Shown here: piece after piece, positions 8,044 to 15,768 of the stretch
Layout: every line of letters starts with the position of its first letter
Position numbering within the stretch: the stretch's first letter is position 1
Notes under the pieces: generated by a model
What the model was told of the DNA's origin: nothing
Databases searched by the model: none
What the model saw: only the letters and a program-made list of their open reading frames with translations
Origin: Paenibacillus cremeus
GTDB lineage: Bacteria; Bacillota; Bacilli; Paenibacillales; NBRC-103111
Length of the DNA stretch: 43,668 nucleotides
Direction of reading: 5' to 3'
Assembly: GCF_007786445.1 (NCBI RefSeq)
Contig: NZ_VNJI01000042.1
Coordinates: 23,288 to 66,955, forward strand
Translations under genes and position numbers: made by a program

Positions 8044-8604
8044 ATGATTAGCCCGGAACTGAAGGAAAAACTTAAACAGCTGGCGGCGGATTGCGGATTA
8101 GAGACTCGAGATGCGTTCATAGAGCATTTGGCAACGTTGTACAATTTAAACCAACTCAAGGAAAGTGACTGCAGCAGTTATGCAAAGCAGATAGAAGAAC
8201 TAGAGTTTTATACGCGACGGAACCTAGATCTGTTCATTGGAATGATAAAGACGGAGGCGGCAGAACGACTTGAGCTTTCCATTCATCACGACGAAGCTCT
8301 CTCGAACCGAACTGCGACAATAGTAGCTCAGGAACTGGTGATTATTGATTTACAGAAAGTAGTGAAACAGCAGACTGAAGAATTGGAGCGTTTGCGTGAC
8401 GAAATCGCGAAGCTTCAGAGGGTGATGGAAATGAGTGACATCGATAAGATATTTAATGGCGGCGAAGTCAAAGAAGTGTCGAAAATAATTAAGAAAAATT
8501 ATGAATTATTGGAAGGAAACGAAAAGGTAGCAAAAAAGACAGGAGAACAAGCAGATATAAAAGAAATCTATGGGCGTGATGATAATGATGAGTATGCTGG
8601 ATAG
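8044..8604 (+). CDS. Coiled-coil hypothetical protein, 186 residues
   Basis: ATG 8044 follows AGAAGAGG at 5 bp. The N-terminal 60 residues (M-I-S-P-E-L-K-E-K-L-K-Q-L-A) look like a small helical domain of the ribbon-helix or KfrA-like DNA-binding kind, but this is not certain. Residues about 95-135 form a clear heptad coiled coil (L-Q-K-V-V-K-Q-Q-T-E-E-L-E-R-L). The C-terminus is highly charged and ends D-D-N-D-E-Y-A-G. Such proteins are frequent on plasmids and integrated elements. The gene is followed by a shared terminator and faces rpmJ. Confidence 0.65.
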   Translation: MISPELKEKLKQLAADCGLETRDAFIEHLATLYNLNQLKESDCSSYAKQIEELEFYTRRNLDLFIGMIKTEAAERLELSIHHDEALSNRTATIVAQELVIIDLQKVVKQQTEELERLRDEIAKLQRVMEMSDIDKIFNGGEVKEVSKIIKKNYELLEGNEKVAKKTGEQADIKEIYGRDDNDEYAG

Positions 8605-8660
8605 CAATGTTTTCAAGTTATGCGCTAGAAAACCATTGAATTTTTGATTGACGTATAAAA

Positions 8661-8692
8661 AGAAAACACTGTAGTTTATGCTACAGTGTTCT
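8661..8692. terminator. Bidirectional terminator between the coiled-coil gene and rpmJ
   Basis: AACACTGTAG and CTACAGTGTT form a perfect 10-bp stem with a 6-nt loop. An A-rich flank on the left gives a T-tract for rpmJ, and TTCTCTT follows on the plus side. The two genes converge on it. Confidence 0.75.
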
Positions 8693-8707
8693 CTTGAAGG
8701 CCAATGA

Positions 8708-8821
8708 TTAGCCCTGTCTTTGTTTGTGTTTTGGGTTGTCGCAGATCACCATGACATTTCCATTTCTTCTAATCGTTTTACATTTTTCACATATATGTTT
8801 TACAGATGGTCTAATTTTCAT
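8708..8821 (-). CDS. rpmJ: 50S ribosomal protein L36, stand-alone copy
   Basis: This 37-residue gene reads M-K-I-R-P-S-V-K-H-I-C-E-K-C-K near its start and V-I-C-D-N-P-K-H-K-Q-R-Q-G at its end. It keeps the full zinc ribbon: Cys11, Cys14, Cys27 and His32. L36 is the smallest large-subunit protein and is normally encoded in the spc/infA-rpsM cluster. Here it stands alone with its own GGGAGGG ribosome-binding site 8 bp from ATG, its own promoter and a terminator. No translation genes are nearby, so this is probably a second paralogue. Many bacteria carry a spare L36, often zinc-responsive, but those spares usually lack the cysteines; I see no clear Zur box here. Confidence 0.92.
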   Translation of the reverse strand: MKIRPSVKHICEKCKTIRRNGNVMVICDNPKHKQRQG

Positions 8822-8864
8822 TATAGTTTCCCTCCCTATAATAATAAAGAGAATAGATATATAG

Positions 8865-8891
8865 ATTATATCATAATCCATCTGTAATCAA
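8865..8891 (-). promoter_or_regulatory. Probable sigma-A promoter of rpmJ
   Basis: On the minus strand a perfect TATAAT (8865-8870) is preceded after 15 bp by TTGATT (8886-8891). Transcription would start about 37 bp upstream of the rpmJ ATG. Confidence 0.55.
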
Positions 8892-9241
8892 CTGATAACT
8901 ACTGGAAACGAGGATGTCAGGGTGCTCGAATCTTGCAAAGAACAGTTTGATAAACAAAGTCCTTGTCTATTTAGAACAACCTGAACCTGTCGTAATTATA
9001 GCAGCATCTTCAGGTAGAATTTATGGAGGGCTCGAATGAGAAGTGGAGATTTGCATAATGTTTATGTCGCCGAACAGGTGGTGTCGAGTGGTTTTAGGAA
9101 GTCAGATAAAGGCGTTCCAAGTTTCCCTTAAGTTGATGCCCATAGCACAGCAAAAAGTAATATATCATTGAGAGATAACAACATAGGGTAACAAAATGAC
9201 AAAGTGCCACCTTCGTGTTAACCGAATAACGTATAATAAAG
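8892..9241. other. Stretch with short coding-like scraps, no supported gene
   Basis: Around 8940-9038 one plus frame reads V-L-V-Y-L-E-Q-P-E-P-V-V-I-I-A-A-S-S-G-R-I-Y-G before a stop, which looks like a gene fragment. GGAGGG then precedes an ATG at 9036 that would encode only 31 residues (stop 9129-9131). Neither matches a family I know. Confidence 0.3.
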
Positions 9242-9285
9242 ACCGCATCACCGTCTGAGTAAAATAAGACGGCAATGCGGCGTTT
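9242..9285 (+). terminator. Strong hairpin with T-tract
   Basis: The arms ACCGCAT..ACCGTCT and AGACGG..ATGCGG pair with one internal mismatch. CGTTTTG follows on the plus side. No intact gene lies just upstream, so it probably ended a gene that has been lost. Confidence 0.6.
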
Positions 9286-9401
9286 TGTGATAAGCTCGGG
9301 TCCGATTACATATTCTCGGTTCTCAAACTTCAGGATCTTGTGTCATCTGCCCTTCCTTCAAATAAGCAGTGTATGCAATTATAACGCCTTTCCATAAATC
9401 T

Positions 9402-9498
9402 GGAGAAAACGACAAGCCAGGCTCCGCAAGCCAATAAAGCGATACCGCTCCAAAGCCGTAAGACCGACTGTTTGAACCAAGGCGGCATTGCATCATCG
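9402..9498 (-). pseudogene. Fragment of an MFS transporter gene
   Basis: About 97 bp match the inner part of the intact MFS gene at 32205-32295 (shared landmarks ACGACAAGCCAGGCTCCGCA and GCTGTTTGAACCAAGGC), on the same strand but with several indels. Nothing else of that gene remains here. It shows that a second copy of the MFS locus, or a copied piece of it, once lay beside msrAB. Confidence 0.75.
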
Positions 9499-9554
9499 AA
9501 AGTACATAGTTTCTACGTACTCTGTATTGGAATTAACTACGGATCTCATAAAAC

Positions 9555-10533
9555 TTAGTCCTTCGTAGAAACATTTTCAAACAAGTTAAGGTATTCCCCG
9601 TATCCTTCCCTTACCAGATCCTCCTTAGGAATAAAGCGAATCGCTGCCGAGTTAATGCAATAACGCAACCCGCCTTTATCCTTCGGTCCATCGGCAAAGA
9701 CATGGCCCAAATGGGAATCCCCTTTCTGGCTCCTCACCTCGGTACGAATCATGTCATGACTTTGATCAAGCTTTTCCGTCAAGCGAGACTCTCCGATCGC
9801 TAGGCCATCCACAGCCCGAATCAAATTTATCCAGCGAACTGAAGAGTGGCTCACTCGAAACAACGTCCACATATATCCCTTCTTGTTTATGATCCCAATA
9901 TTCGTTATGAAATGCCGGTTCTGTGCCGTTATTTTGAGTCACTTCATGTTGCATCGGCGTCAGCTTCTGCTTTAATTGCGCTAGGTCCTTCCTGGGCTTC
10001 CAATTCTGTTCAATAAATTGATCCCTGCCGGAACCTCTGCGGTACGTTTGATAGCGGAACGAATTGGTTCTATGGTAGTTCTGATGATAATCCTCTGCAG
10101 GATAGAACGTTTGTGCCGGTAAAATATCCGTCACAATCAGTTTGTTGAACTGGCCGCTCTCGGCGATTTTTCCCTTCGATGCTTCTGCCTTGTTCTTCTG
10201 TTCCTCATTATGGTAAAAAATCGCTGTCCGGTAGGATTCTCATCTGTCGTGAAACTGCCCGCCCGGATCAGTCGGGTGGATCTGCTGCCAATAAATGTCC
10301 AGCAGCTTGTCATAGGGAAAAACCTCCGGATCAAACGTAATTTGCACCGCTTCCCTATGTCCCGTAGTCTCGGAGCAAACCTCCCCATACGTAGGATTCT
10401 CCTTGTGACCGTCCGTATAGCCGGAAACAACCTTGATGATGCCCGGCATTTCCTCAAACGGCGATACCATACACCAGAAGCACCCTCCAGCGAAAGTAGC
10501 TAATTCATTATGTTTATCGTTTATGCCGTTCAC
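9555..10533 (-). pseudogene. msrAB: Inactivated msrAB fusion (methionine sulfoxide reductase A-B)
   Basis: The gene would encode an MsrA domain followed by an MsrB domain. It starts at GTG 10533 behind GAGGTG. The MsrA part has A-G-G-C-F-W-C and then S-G-Y-T-D-G. At 10240-10242 a TGA replaces the expected Gly codon of R-G-E-S-Y-R-T-A; the same frame then continues to F-D-S-G-C-G-W-P-S near 9800. There a deletion of roughly ten bases shifts the frame. MsrB resumes with E-K-L-D-Q-S-H-D-M-I-R-T-E-V-R-S and keeps its catalytic R-Y-C-I-N-S-A-A-I-R-F, ending at 9555. One nonsense and one frameshift mutation make a functional fusion unlikely, although the truncated MsrB part could be made separately. 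Confidence 0.88.
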
Positions 10534-10660
10534 CTTAACACCTCATTCTTCAATATCCAAGATGACGAAGATTTAAGAAAAAACATGCTACATTACAATG
10601 ATCCACAGCCGGCTGGACAAATTATCAACTCCGTCTTCACTTCATCTAACCATTCATTGC

Positions 10661-10951
10661 CTATATCCAACGTGGACAGTCAATGTTTGTTGTAAGTCCT
10701 TCTTCAAATGCAAACCGAAACAGAGATCGAAGGAACCGGATACGGTTCCCTAGACTGCTCGGTTTTAAATGTTGTGACTGCTTTGCCAAATATCCTCTTA
10801 GAAACTCAAATGACACTTCTTCGATGTTTAGGTTTCCAATCTCGCGGACCAGCACTTTAAACTGTAGGGAATAAGCTTTTAACGTATACGGACTAAGACC
10901 CAGAATGCGTATATCGTCCTCATACAACGTCCAGAGACCAGTCATTTTCAT
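10661..10951 (-). pseudogene. Truncated tyrosine recombinase (N-terminal core-binding domain only)
   Basis: The 96-residue frame is the SAM-like N-terminal domain of a phage-type integrase (L-S-P-Y-T-L-K-A-Y-S-L-Q-F-K-V-L and F-L-R-S-L-F-R-F-A-F-E-E-G). It stops at D-C-P-R-W-I, where an intact enzyme would read N-P plus a basic linker into the catalytic domain. The R-H-R-Y catalytic domain is absent. A different integrase tail lies at 35.9 kb. ATG 10951 has GGGAGGGG upstream, but that site is inside a perfect hairpin. Confidence 0.75.
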
Positions 10952-10958
10952 AAAACAA

Positions 10959-11009
10959 AACCCCTCCCAAGGCTATTTATTATTAGCTTCACTATGTTTG
11001 GGAGGGGTT
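10959..11009 (-). promoter_or_regulatory. Perfect 12-bp hairpin that contains the integrase ribosome-binding site
   Basis: AACCCCTCCCAA (10959-10970) and TTGGGAGGGGTT (10998-11009) are exact complements with a 27-nt spacer. On the minus strand the second arm contains GGGAGGGG, the Shine-Dalgarno sequence of the truncated integrase, and is followed by TTGTTTT. The RNA could form a terminator or a lid over the ribosome-binding site. Confidence 0.6.
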
Positions 11010-11211
11010 AATCCGTGTAATCGTATTAAATTTGTTGAACTACTGTAATCCGTTAGCTCCACGTTTGCGCTCAAATCAACTTTCGAATAAGGATTATATT
11101 CTGAACATCATACTCCGTTTACGTATTTTGCTGGATTTCCGTAGAAAAGCATGAAGCAAAAGGAAGGAATAACCAACCATGAGCTGCTGGTTGCTTCTCC
11201 CTCTTCCACTT

Positions 11212-11931
11212 TTATTGAATATAAATATTACCACTCTCAATGCCGGCCCTATCTCGAGTCGAAACGTACAATGCTCCTTGGCCGTCGACTCCTGCATAGA
11301 ACACTTCCTCGATGCTCTGTATTCCTTGCTCACGGAGCTTCTTTTGAAGCCACTTATCGTCATATCCGGCATGGCGGAGGTTTTCAGTAATGATGTTACC
11401 GTCCTTGATCACATCATTCATCATCCCCTTCTCCGGAGGCTTACGATTCAGATCGCCCAGAGTGAGTGGCATCTTGTCGGATTTAGGCAGGACGGATAGC
11501 TGCCCATCGGTCTCAAGTATGGCACAGTAGACATCGCCTGGATGAAATACATTTTTTTGTCGAAGAATTGTTAGCAGCTCATCAAGGGTCAACCTTGCTT
11601 TGCGCAGTTGTTGGGAATCGATTTGCCCCTTGTATATGACCATTTTGGGTTTGGAATTTACGAAACTACGGAGACCAGGGGACTTCTGGATAAAGTAATC
11701 CAGCGTTAAGGTAAGAGCGGTGAAAATGCCGAGTGCGACGGCAGCCCTTTTCCACTCATTCGTTGGAATCGCTACTTCGGTTGTCAGTGCGCCAATCGTA
11801 ATGGCCGAAGCGAAATCAAAGAAATTGAACTGCGATAATACCTTACGACCAAGGATTCGGCAAATCAGATGCAGGTAAAGATAAGCCCCAATCGCCGATA
11901 CGGCCGTCCACCACCATTCGATGTTCCTCAC
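11212..11931 (-). CDS. DUF421 (YetF-like) membrane protein, copy 2
   Basis: This is the complete version of the gene at the left edge: 239 residues from GTG 11931. Two or three N-terminal helices (Y-L-Y-L-H-L-I-C-R-I-L-G; FNFFDFASAITIGALTTE; A-A-V-A-L-G-I-F-T-A-L-T-L) precede the soluble domain. That domain has K-P-K-M-V-I-Y-K-G-Q near residue 95 and a C-terminal E-V-F-Y-A-G-V-D-G-Q-G-A-L-Y-V motif. The family is membrane-bound and of unknown biochemical role. It is divergent from the msrB remnant and msrA of the same duplicated block. The substitutions against copy 1 are scattered and leave both frames open, so both copies were probably kept under selection for a while. Confidence 0.9.
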   Translation of the reverse strand: MRNIEWWWTAVSAIGAYLYLHLICRILGRKVLSQFNFFDFASAITIGALTTEVAIPTNEWKRAAVALGIFTALTLTLDYFIQKSPGLRSFVNSKPKMVIYKGQIDSQQLRKARLTLDELLTILRQKNVFHPGDVYCAILETDGQLSVLPKSDKMPLTLGDLNRKPPEKGMMNDVIKDGNIITENLRHAGYDDKWLQKKLREQGIQSIEEVFYAGVDGQGALYVSTRDRAGIESGNIYIQ

Positions 11932-12423
11932 CTCTTTGATACTTGCTTGTTATGTCCAGCAATTATTGTTATCTGAATGTTCCAGATAATTTGTGTAGGT
12001 CAGTGATCAGCTCTTAACTTCATCGTGTTTTTCGGGGCAACTGGAGCTTTCACCTCTTGGGTAATTTACCCACTTGGGTAGAAATGTATGTAACAGAAAA
12101 CAGTGTTCAGTTACATTTCTACTGTCCGTTTGTTCAATGAACAGAGTCGAACGCAACAAAAGCGATGGATCTGTCGGATGACAAGAACCTGATGCCATAA
12201 ATGACAAGAACTTGATGTCATTACAGCTTACTGTAAATGAACGGGATACGGGAAATGAACCCTTACTTACAGTTGTCAGCAGAAAATAAAGTAATAGACA
12301 GGAATAGATGATCATTACGGAGACGTTAGCGTTTAATAACGATCCATAAAAATGACGGATATGGGACATCTTAGACATGGAGCTTCGAGAGATCACCTAA
12401 ATGCAGATTAGGTCTAGTTCTCC
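11932..12423. other. Divergent intergenic region of duplication copy 2
   Basis: This is the counterpart of 679-1166. It keeps the TACCC-ACTT-GGGTA palindrome and the ATGTAAC/GTTACAT pair with a spacer 2 bp longer, but the CCCGTA arm is mutated to CCCTTA. No gene is supported. The open minus frame at 12007-12396 has no coding signs. Confidence 0.35.
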
Positions 12424-12666
12424 TTTGAGTGGCCAGGTTTCACGAAGCCGATCGTTTCCGCAAACATCAACGAATTGCGGACACCTCCCATGGGATGATA
12501 AGGACCGAGGTTAGATCCACTCACGGCGACAGCCATCTCAGTCACGTCTTCCCGGATGGCCCGTGTAATCGCCTTTCATCGATTCCGCGTCGCTCCGATT
12601 CATTCATCCGACGACATGGAGAGTGAGGGCTACGGCAAATATCTCGATCAGGTTGAGGAGGTTTAA
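12424..12666 (+). pseudogene. msrB: msrB remnant, copy 2 (frameshifted, catalytic motif deleted)
   Basis: The segment F-E-W-P-G-F-T-K-P-I is followed by a 1-bp deletion. The frame recovers at S-H-G-M-I-R-T-E-V-R-S-T-H-G-D-S-H-L-S-H-V, and a second deletion then removes the G-G-L-x-C-I-N catalytic segment. The end M-E-S-E-G-Y-G-K-Y-L-D-Q-V-E-E-V survives in another frame. This copy is more damaged than the one at 1167 and cannot be an active MsrB. Confidence 0.8.
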
Positions 12667-12667
12667 C

Positions 12668-13195
12668 ATGCATCAGCGCGCTGTACTCGCTGGGGGATGC
12701 TTCTGGGGAATGCAGGACTTGATCCGCAAGCTTCCCGGCGTCGTCTCGACTCGCGTCGGCTATACTGGAGGTGACACTCCGAACGCGACATATCGCAACC
12801 ATGGCACTCATGCGGAGGGGATCGAAATCGTCTTCGATACAGCGGAGACGAGCTACCGGCGCATCCTGGAGTATTTCTTTCAAATCCACGATCCTACGAC
12901 GCGAGACCGTCAGGGCAACGATATCGGCATAAGCTACCGTTCGGCGATCTACTATACGAGCGACGAGCAGAGAAAGGTGGCGGAGGAGACGATCGCCGAC
13001 GTGAACGCGTCGGGTCTGTGGCCGGGCAAGGTCGTTACCGAAGTGACGCCTGTCGGCGATTTCTGGGAAGCAGAGCCGGAGCACCAGGACTATCTGGAGC
13101 GCTATCCTAGCGGCTACACCTGCCACTTCCCGCGCCCCAACTGGGTTCTTCCCACGCGGGAGGCCGGTGGTGCCCCGTCAAGTAGAGAACAATGA
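12668..13195 (+). CDS. msrA: Peptide-methionine (S)-S-oxide reductase MsrA, copy 2
   Basis: This 175-residue protein is nearly identical to the MsrA at 1426, with the same A-G-G-C-F-W-G active site and the Y-T-C-H-F-P-R-P C-terminal segment. Visible changes include T-K-R-N to T-T-R-D, I-G-T-S to I-G-I-S, and R-H-P to R-Y-P. None touches the motif residues. ATG 12668 follows GAGGAGGTTTAAC; an upstream in-frame extension is only the tail of dead msrB. The protein repairs methionine-S-sulfoxide with electrons from thioredoxin. The window keeps two working MsrA genes but no intact MsrB. Confidence 0.95.
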   Translation: MHQRAVLAGGCFWGMQDLIRKLPGVVSTRVGYTGGDTPNATYRNHGTHAEGIEIVFDTAETSYRRILEYFFQIHDPTTRDRQGNDIGISYRSAIYYTSDEQRKVAEETIADVNASGLWPGKVVTEVTPVGDFWEAEPEHQDYLERYPSGYTCHFPRPNWVLPTREAGGAPSSREQ

Positions 13196-13196
13196 A

Positions 13197-13345
13197 ATAA
13201 GAGCATTAAGCAGCCTTAGTTCGGTACTCCACCGGACTAAGGTTGTTTAATTTCTTCTAAAACCGCTTGTGATTGTAAAAGTGAATGTACCGGTGGACCT
13301 CATCGATAAGCTGCCTCTGTCCCTTCTTCATTCTAACTACAGGGT
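13197..13345 (-). pseudogene. IS3-family transposase OrfB C-terminal remnant (copy 2)
   Basis: On the minus strand the sequence reads Q-L-I-D-E-V-H-R-Y-I-H-F-Y-N-H-K-R-F, then a TAG where Gln is expected, then K-K-L-N-N-L-S-P-V-E-Y-R-T-K-A-A and a stop. This is the C-terminus of an IS150-group OrfB, here with a nonsense mutation. The element end falls at the msrA stop codon, so the insertion sequence abutted msrA. Confidence 0.8.
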
Positions 13346-13408
13346 GAAATCCTGCGAATTCATGAGTCTGAGTGAGGAAACGGAATCATTTTTAGGGAGT
13401 TCAATTAC

Positions 13409-13627
13409 TTATTTGCCCTTTCCTTCTCTCTCAAAACAAACAAAGACTTCTCTTATGAACGCTCCTAAACTACCAGATAAGGCTATTATTATAATTAAAT
13501 TAACAATCCTAACGATTAAATATGAAGTCTCGATTATGGTTAAGCAAGATAACAATATTAGTGTGGGGAAGGCGATGAATCCAACATAAAGCTGCTTTTT
13601 TGTAGTGATAATCTTACCTCCTTCCAA
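13409..13627 (-). CDS. Small two-helix membrane protein
   Basis: The 72-residue frame has two hydrophobic helices, about residues 13-33 and 40-58. A basic N-terminus (T-T-K-K-Q-L-Y) and a charged tail ending E-R-E-G-K-G-K flank them. The start is ambiguous. TTG 13627 has GGGGAG 5 bp upstream. A perfect AAGGAGGT (13616-13623) lies just inside and would serve an ATT at 13612. I do not recognise the protein. Confidence 0.45.
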   Translation of the reverse strand: MEGGKIITTKKQLYVGFIAFPTLILLSCLTIIETSYLIVRIVNLIIIIALSGSLGAFIREVFVCFEREGKGK

Positions 13628-13724
13628 ATTATCTCCCCATAATTACACTCGACTTAATCCATTTTAAACCTTTTGTGCCGCCCCAAACCATTAAACAAAA
13701 CTGCCAGTTAGCGTAATCATGAGT

Positions 13725-13862
13725 TTAGATGAACTCAATCAATTTCTTGTCTATATCTGCAATCACTCCAATATCCGATACACCATCCCACAGAATAATT
13801 GACTTAGCTTCATCGTTCTCAACGAAATCATCAGCTGTCTTAGTTGACCTGAATACAAGATT
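13725..13862 (-). pseudogene. C-terminal fragment of an unknown gene
   Basis: One minus frame reads D-F-V-E-N-D-E-A-K-S-I-I-L-W-D-G-V-S and ends A-D-I-D-K-K-L-I-E-F-I at TAA 13725-13727. It is clearly protein-like for about 45 residues, but it has no start codon and is cut off upstream. The family is not recognised. Confidence 0.4.
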
Positions 13863-13991
13863 GAATTAGACTGCTCTTTAACGTTGCAAAGCTGCCGATG
13901 AATGAATCAGCGACAGCTTCTAGCGGTGAGTTATTATTATTAAAATAGCGTATCCGTCCCTCGGTTTTAAGGGTTTATCTCACGTATACTC

Positions 13992-14318
13992 AGTCATTCG
14001 CAGGATTTCTCACGTTGGAATGCAGTGGTCCGTAGGAAATAGAGCTTTTTTACCCGTAAACTTTGTGTTTTGGGCATGCCGAAATAGAAGAAACGAACGC
14101 TTTGGAACATTTCCCCAATTATACTCTGCTGCACGTATCCTCCACAATAACCCTGGAAGTTTACCATCCCACGGCTCTACGGGTCCCTGCCCTAACATTC
14201 CTTCGTAACACTTATCCAAGGTGTGGAGACCGATAGCGTTTAGCGGATGGGTCAAAGCCCTTATCGGATACGAACTCGGTCCTCCGTGCTTTCTTTTTCT
14301 GAAATCCTGCGAATGACT
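13992..14318. repeat. 327-bp segment bounded by perfect 18-bp inverted repeats
   Basis: AGTCATTCGCAGGATTTC at 13992-14009 is exactly complementary to 14301-14318. A third, partial copy (GAAATCCTGCGAAT) lies at 13346-13359 in the orientation of the right arm. The inside holds a 103-codon minus frame with no recognisable content. It could be a small non-autonomous element, or the non-coding end of the adjacent IS110 element. Confidence 0.6.
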
Positions 14319-14339
14319 CAATTCACGTTTTAATAAATC

Positions 14340-15626
14340 TTACGCAGCTTGAGTGTAATTGTGGATCGTTTTTTCAGGAGTGAACGACTCATCACGCTGA
14401 ACCATACCGACTAGAACCCGCGCCAACTTCCCAAGCAGTTTAAACACCGACTGCTGTTTACTCATATGCTTTATTTGGACATTTTCTTCATGCAACTGTC
14501 GGAAAACAGCATTGGTCCCCACCAATGTAAGAGTAGCCAGATACAAATATTTCCGCAGTTTGGCATCTCCTCTTTTCGAGATTACGATTTCCCCTTTTCG
14601 TTTTCCCGACATGCTTTCAGCGAGGTTTAACCCAGCCCTTCGTAGTAATTGTCGTCCATGGGCATACTGTTTTAGATCACCTGCACCTGACAGAATGGCT
14701 GCAATATAGATTGGCCCCAGCCCTTTAAGAGATCTTAGCTGGCTTGCTATTGGAATCTCATCGAGTACGGTTGCAATGTCTTTTTCAATTTGTTCTAATA
14801 TATCGACGATGCGCTCGTACTCGTCTATTAAGCGTTGGAGATCCTGCTTTGCATCCTCGAGTGCCGTTGTATCCCCCACACTCTTGCTAGCGTGAGAGAT
14901 GAGTTCGGCAGCTTTCTGAATACCAGTTGAACCACCAGCTCGCTTCATATGGTTTCTCCAGCGTGTAATTACATCCGCTGTCGATTGATCTTTAAGTTCT
15001 AGCGGGGAAGGAAATTCTTTGAGGGTCGCTATTGATCGTGGACAGGTCCAATGTTTAAATACCGTCGTATATTCAGGGAAACGCATATCAAGCCAGCGGA
15101 TAATTCGATTCTGCAGCCGAACGCTATTCGTGACCCAAAATTCGCGATCGCTCATAATGGTACGTATTCTTTGGAAATTGGTTGCCTGGCGTGTGTAATT
15201 ATAGTAGTAGCCGCGACTAACAACGTCTGCAATGACAAGTGCATCCTTCGGATCACTCTTAGAAGGGCTGTTATCGCGATTTTCCTTGTTTCGCTTCGTA
15301 GTTGCGGGATTTACTAGGACAACATTTATCCCTTCGTCATCAAGCCAATTGGCTAAGTTATACCAATAGTGGCCTGTGGGCTCCATTCCGATTATAAGAC
15401 TCTTTAATCGGTGTTTCTGTTGTAATCCGTCGATCCACCGTTGTAATTTCTCGAAGCCTTCAATGGTGTTTTTGAAAGAAAGATGCCTACTAGAAAGTAC
15501 GATCCCACGAAAGTTCGTAGCTTGGGCTACGTGGACTTCCTTCGCCATATCAATTCCTACAACAAGATGGGAAGTGGTAATTCGTTCTATCCGTTGATTT
15601 TGTCCGTCTGATTGCTTAAATTTCAT
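14340..15626 (-). mobile_element. IS110-family transposase (DEDD recombinase), apparently intact
   Basis: This 428-residue protein starts at ATG 15626, with AAGGAGG 10 bp upstream. The N-terminal DEDD (RuvC-like) domain shows V-V-G-I-D-M-A-K-E near residue 22. It also has G-M-E-P-T-G-H-Y-W-Y-N-L and N-P-A-T-T-K-R-N-K-E-N, followed by K-S-D-P-K-D-A. A coiled-coil linker follows, and then the Transposase_20 domain (L-K-G-L-G-P-I-Y-I-A-A-I-L). That domain contains the segment G-L-N-L-A-E-S-M-S-G-K-R-K-G, which holds the probable catalytic Ser, and I-S-K-R-G-D-A-K-L-R-K-Y-L. IS110 enzymes recombine circular elements into targets and are guided in studied members by a non-coding bridge RNA. No frameshift is visible. 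The ends of the element are not certain. Confidence 0.93.
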
Positions 15627-15631
15627 AATAA

Positions 15632-15694
15632 GAGCGCCTCCTTGATGGTGTTGGGTTTTGAACCCGTGGACAAACCCATCATACCGAGGCGCTC
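15632..15694. ncRNA. Multi-helix hairpin directly upstream of the IS110 transposase
   Basis: On the minus strand GAGCGCCTC pairs with GAGGCGCTC (9 bp). Inside, TGATGG pairs with CCATCA, and inside that GGGTT-caa-AACCC forms a third stem. The 3' arm contains the AAGGAGG of the transposase. Read on the plus strand the structure ends in CTTTTTT and would be a good terminator shielding the element. A bridge-RNA part, translation control and insulation are all possible. Confidence 0.6.
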
Positions 15695-15768
15695 CTTTTT
15701 TGACAAAGCCCAATTCTTAGGCTATACAGGAATGTTTAGTGTAACGTGCAGTCATTCCGAAGAGAATC

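Larger units (their letters stand above)
11254..13256. repeat. Direct duplication, right copy
   Basis: This is the second copy of the block at 1-2012, in the same orientation about 11.24 kb away. It contains DUF421, the intergenic palindromes, a more decayed msrB, msrA and a longer IS3 transposase tail. Here the similarity to IS3 continues to about 13345, beyond the point where the left copy ends. Confidence 0.9.

Noticed and set aside
11151..11499. Plus-strand frames over the DUF421 gene end (also 25-246)
   Set aside because: They are antisense shadows of the DUF421 C-terminus, present in both copies only because the gene is duplicated.
12542..13126. Long open frame antisense to msrA copy 2 (and its counterpart at 1405-1884)
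   Set aside because: It mirrors the GC-rich msrA gene, has no ribosome-binding site and shows no family motif, while msrA is certain.
14010..14321. 103-codon frame between the 18-bp inverted repeats
   Set aside because: It starts inside the repeat arm, lacks a ribosome-binding site and has no recognisable motif.
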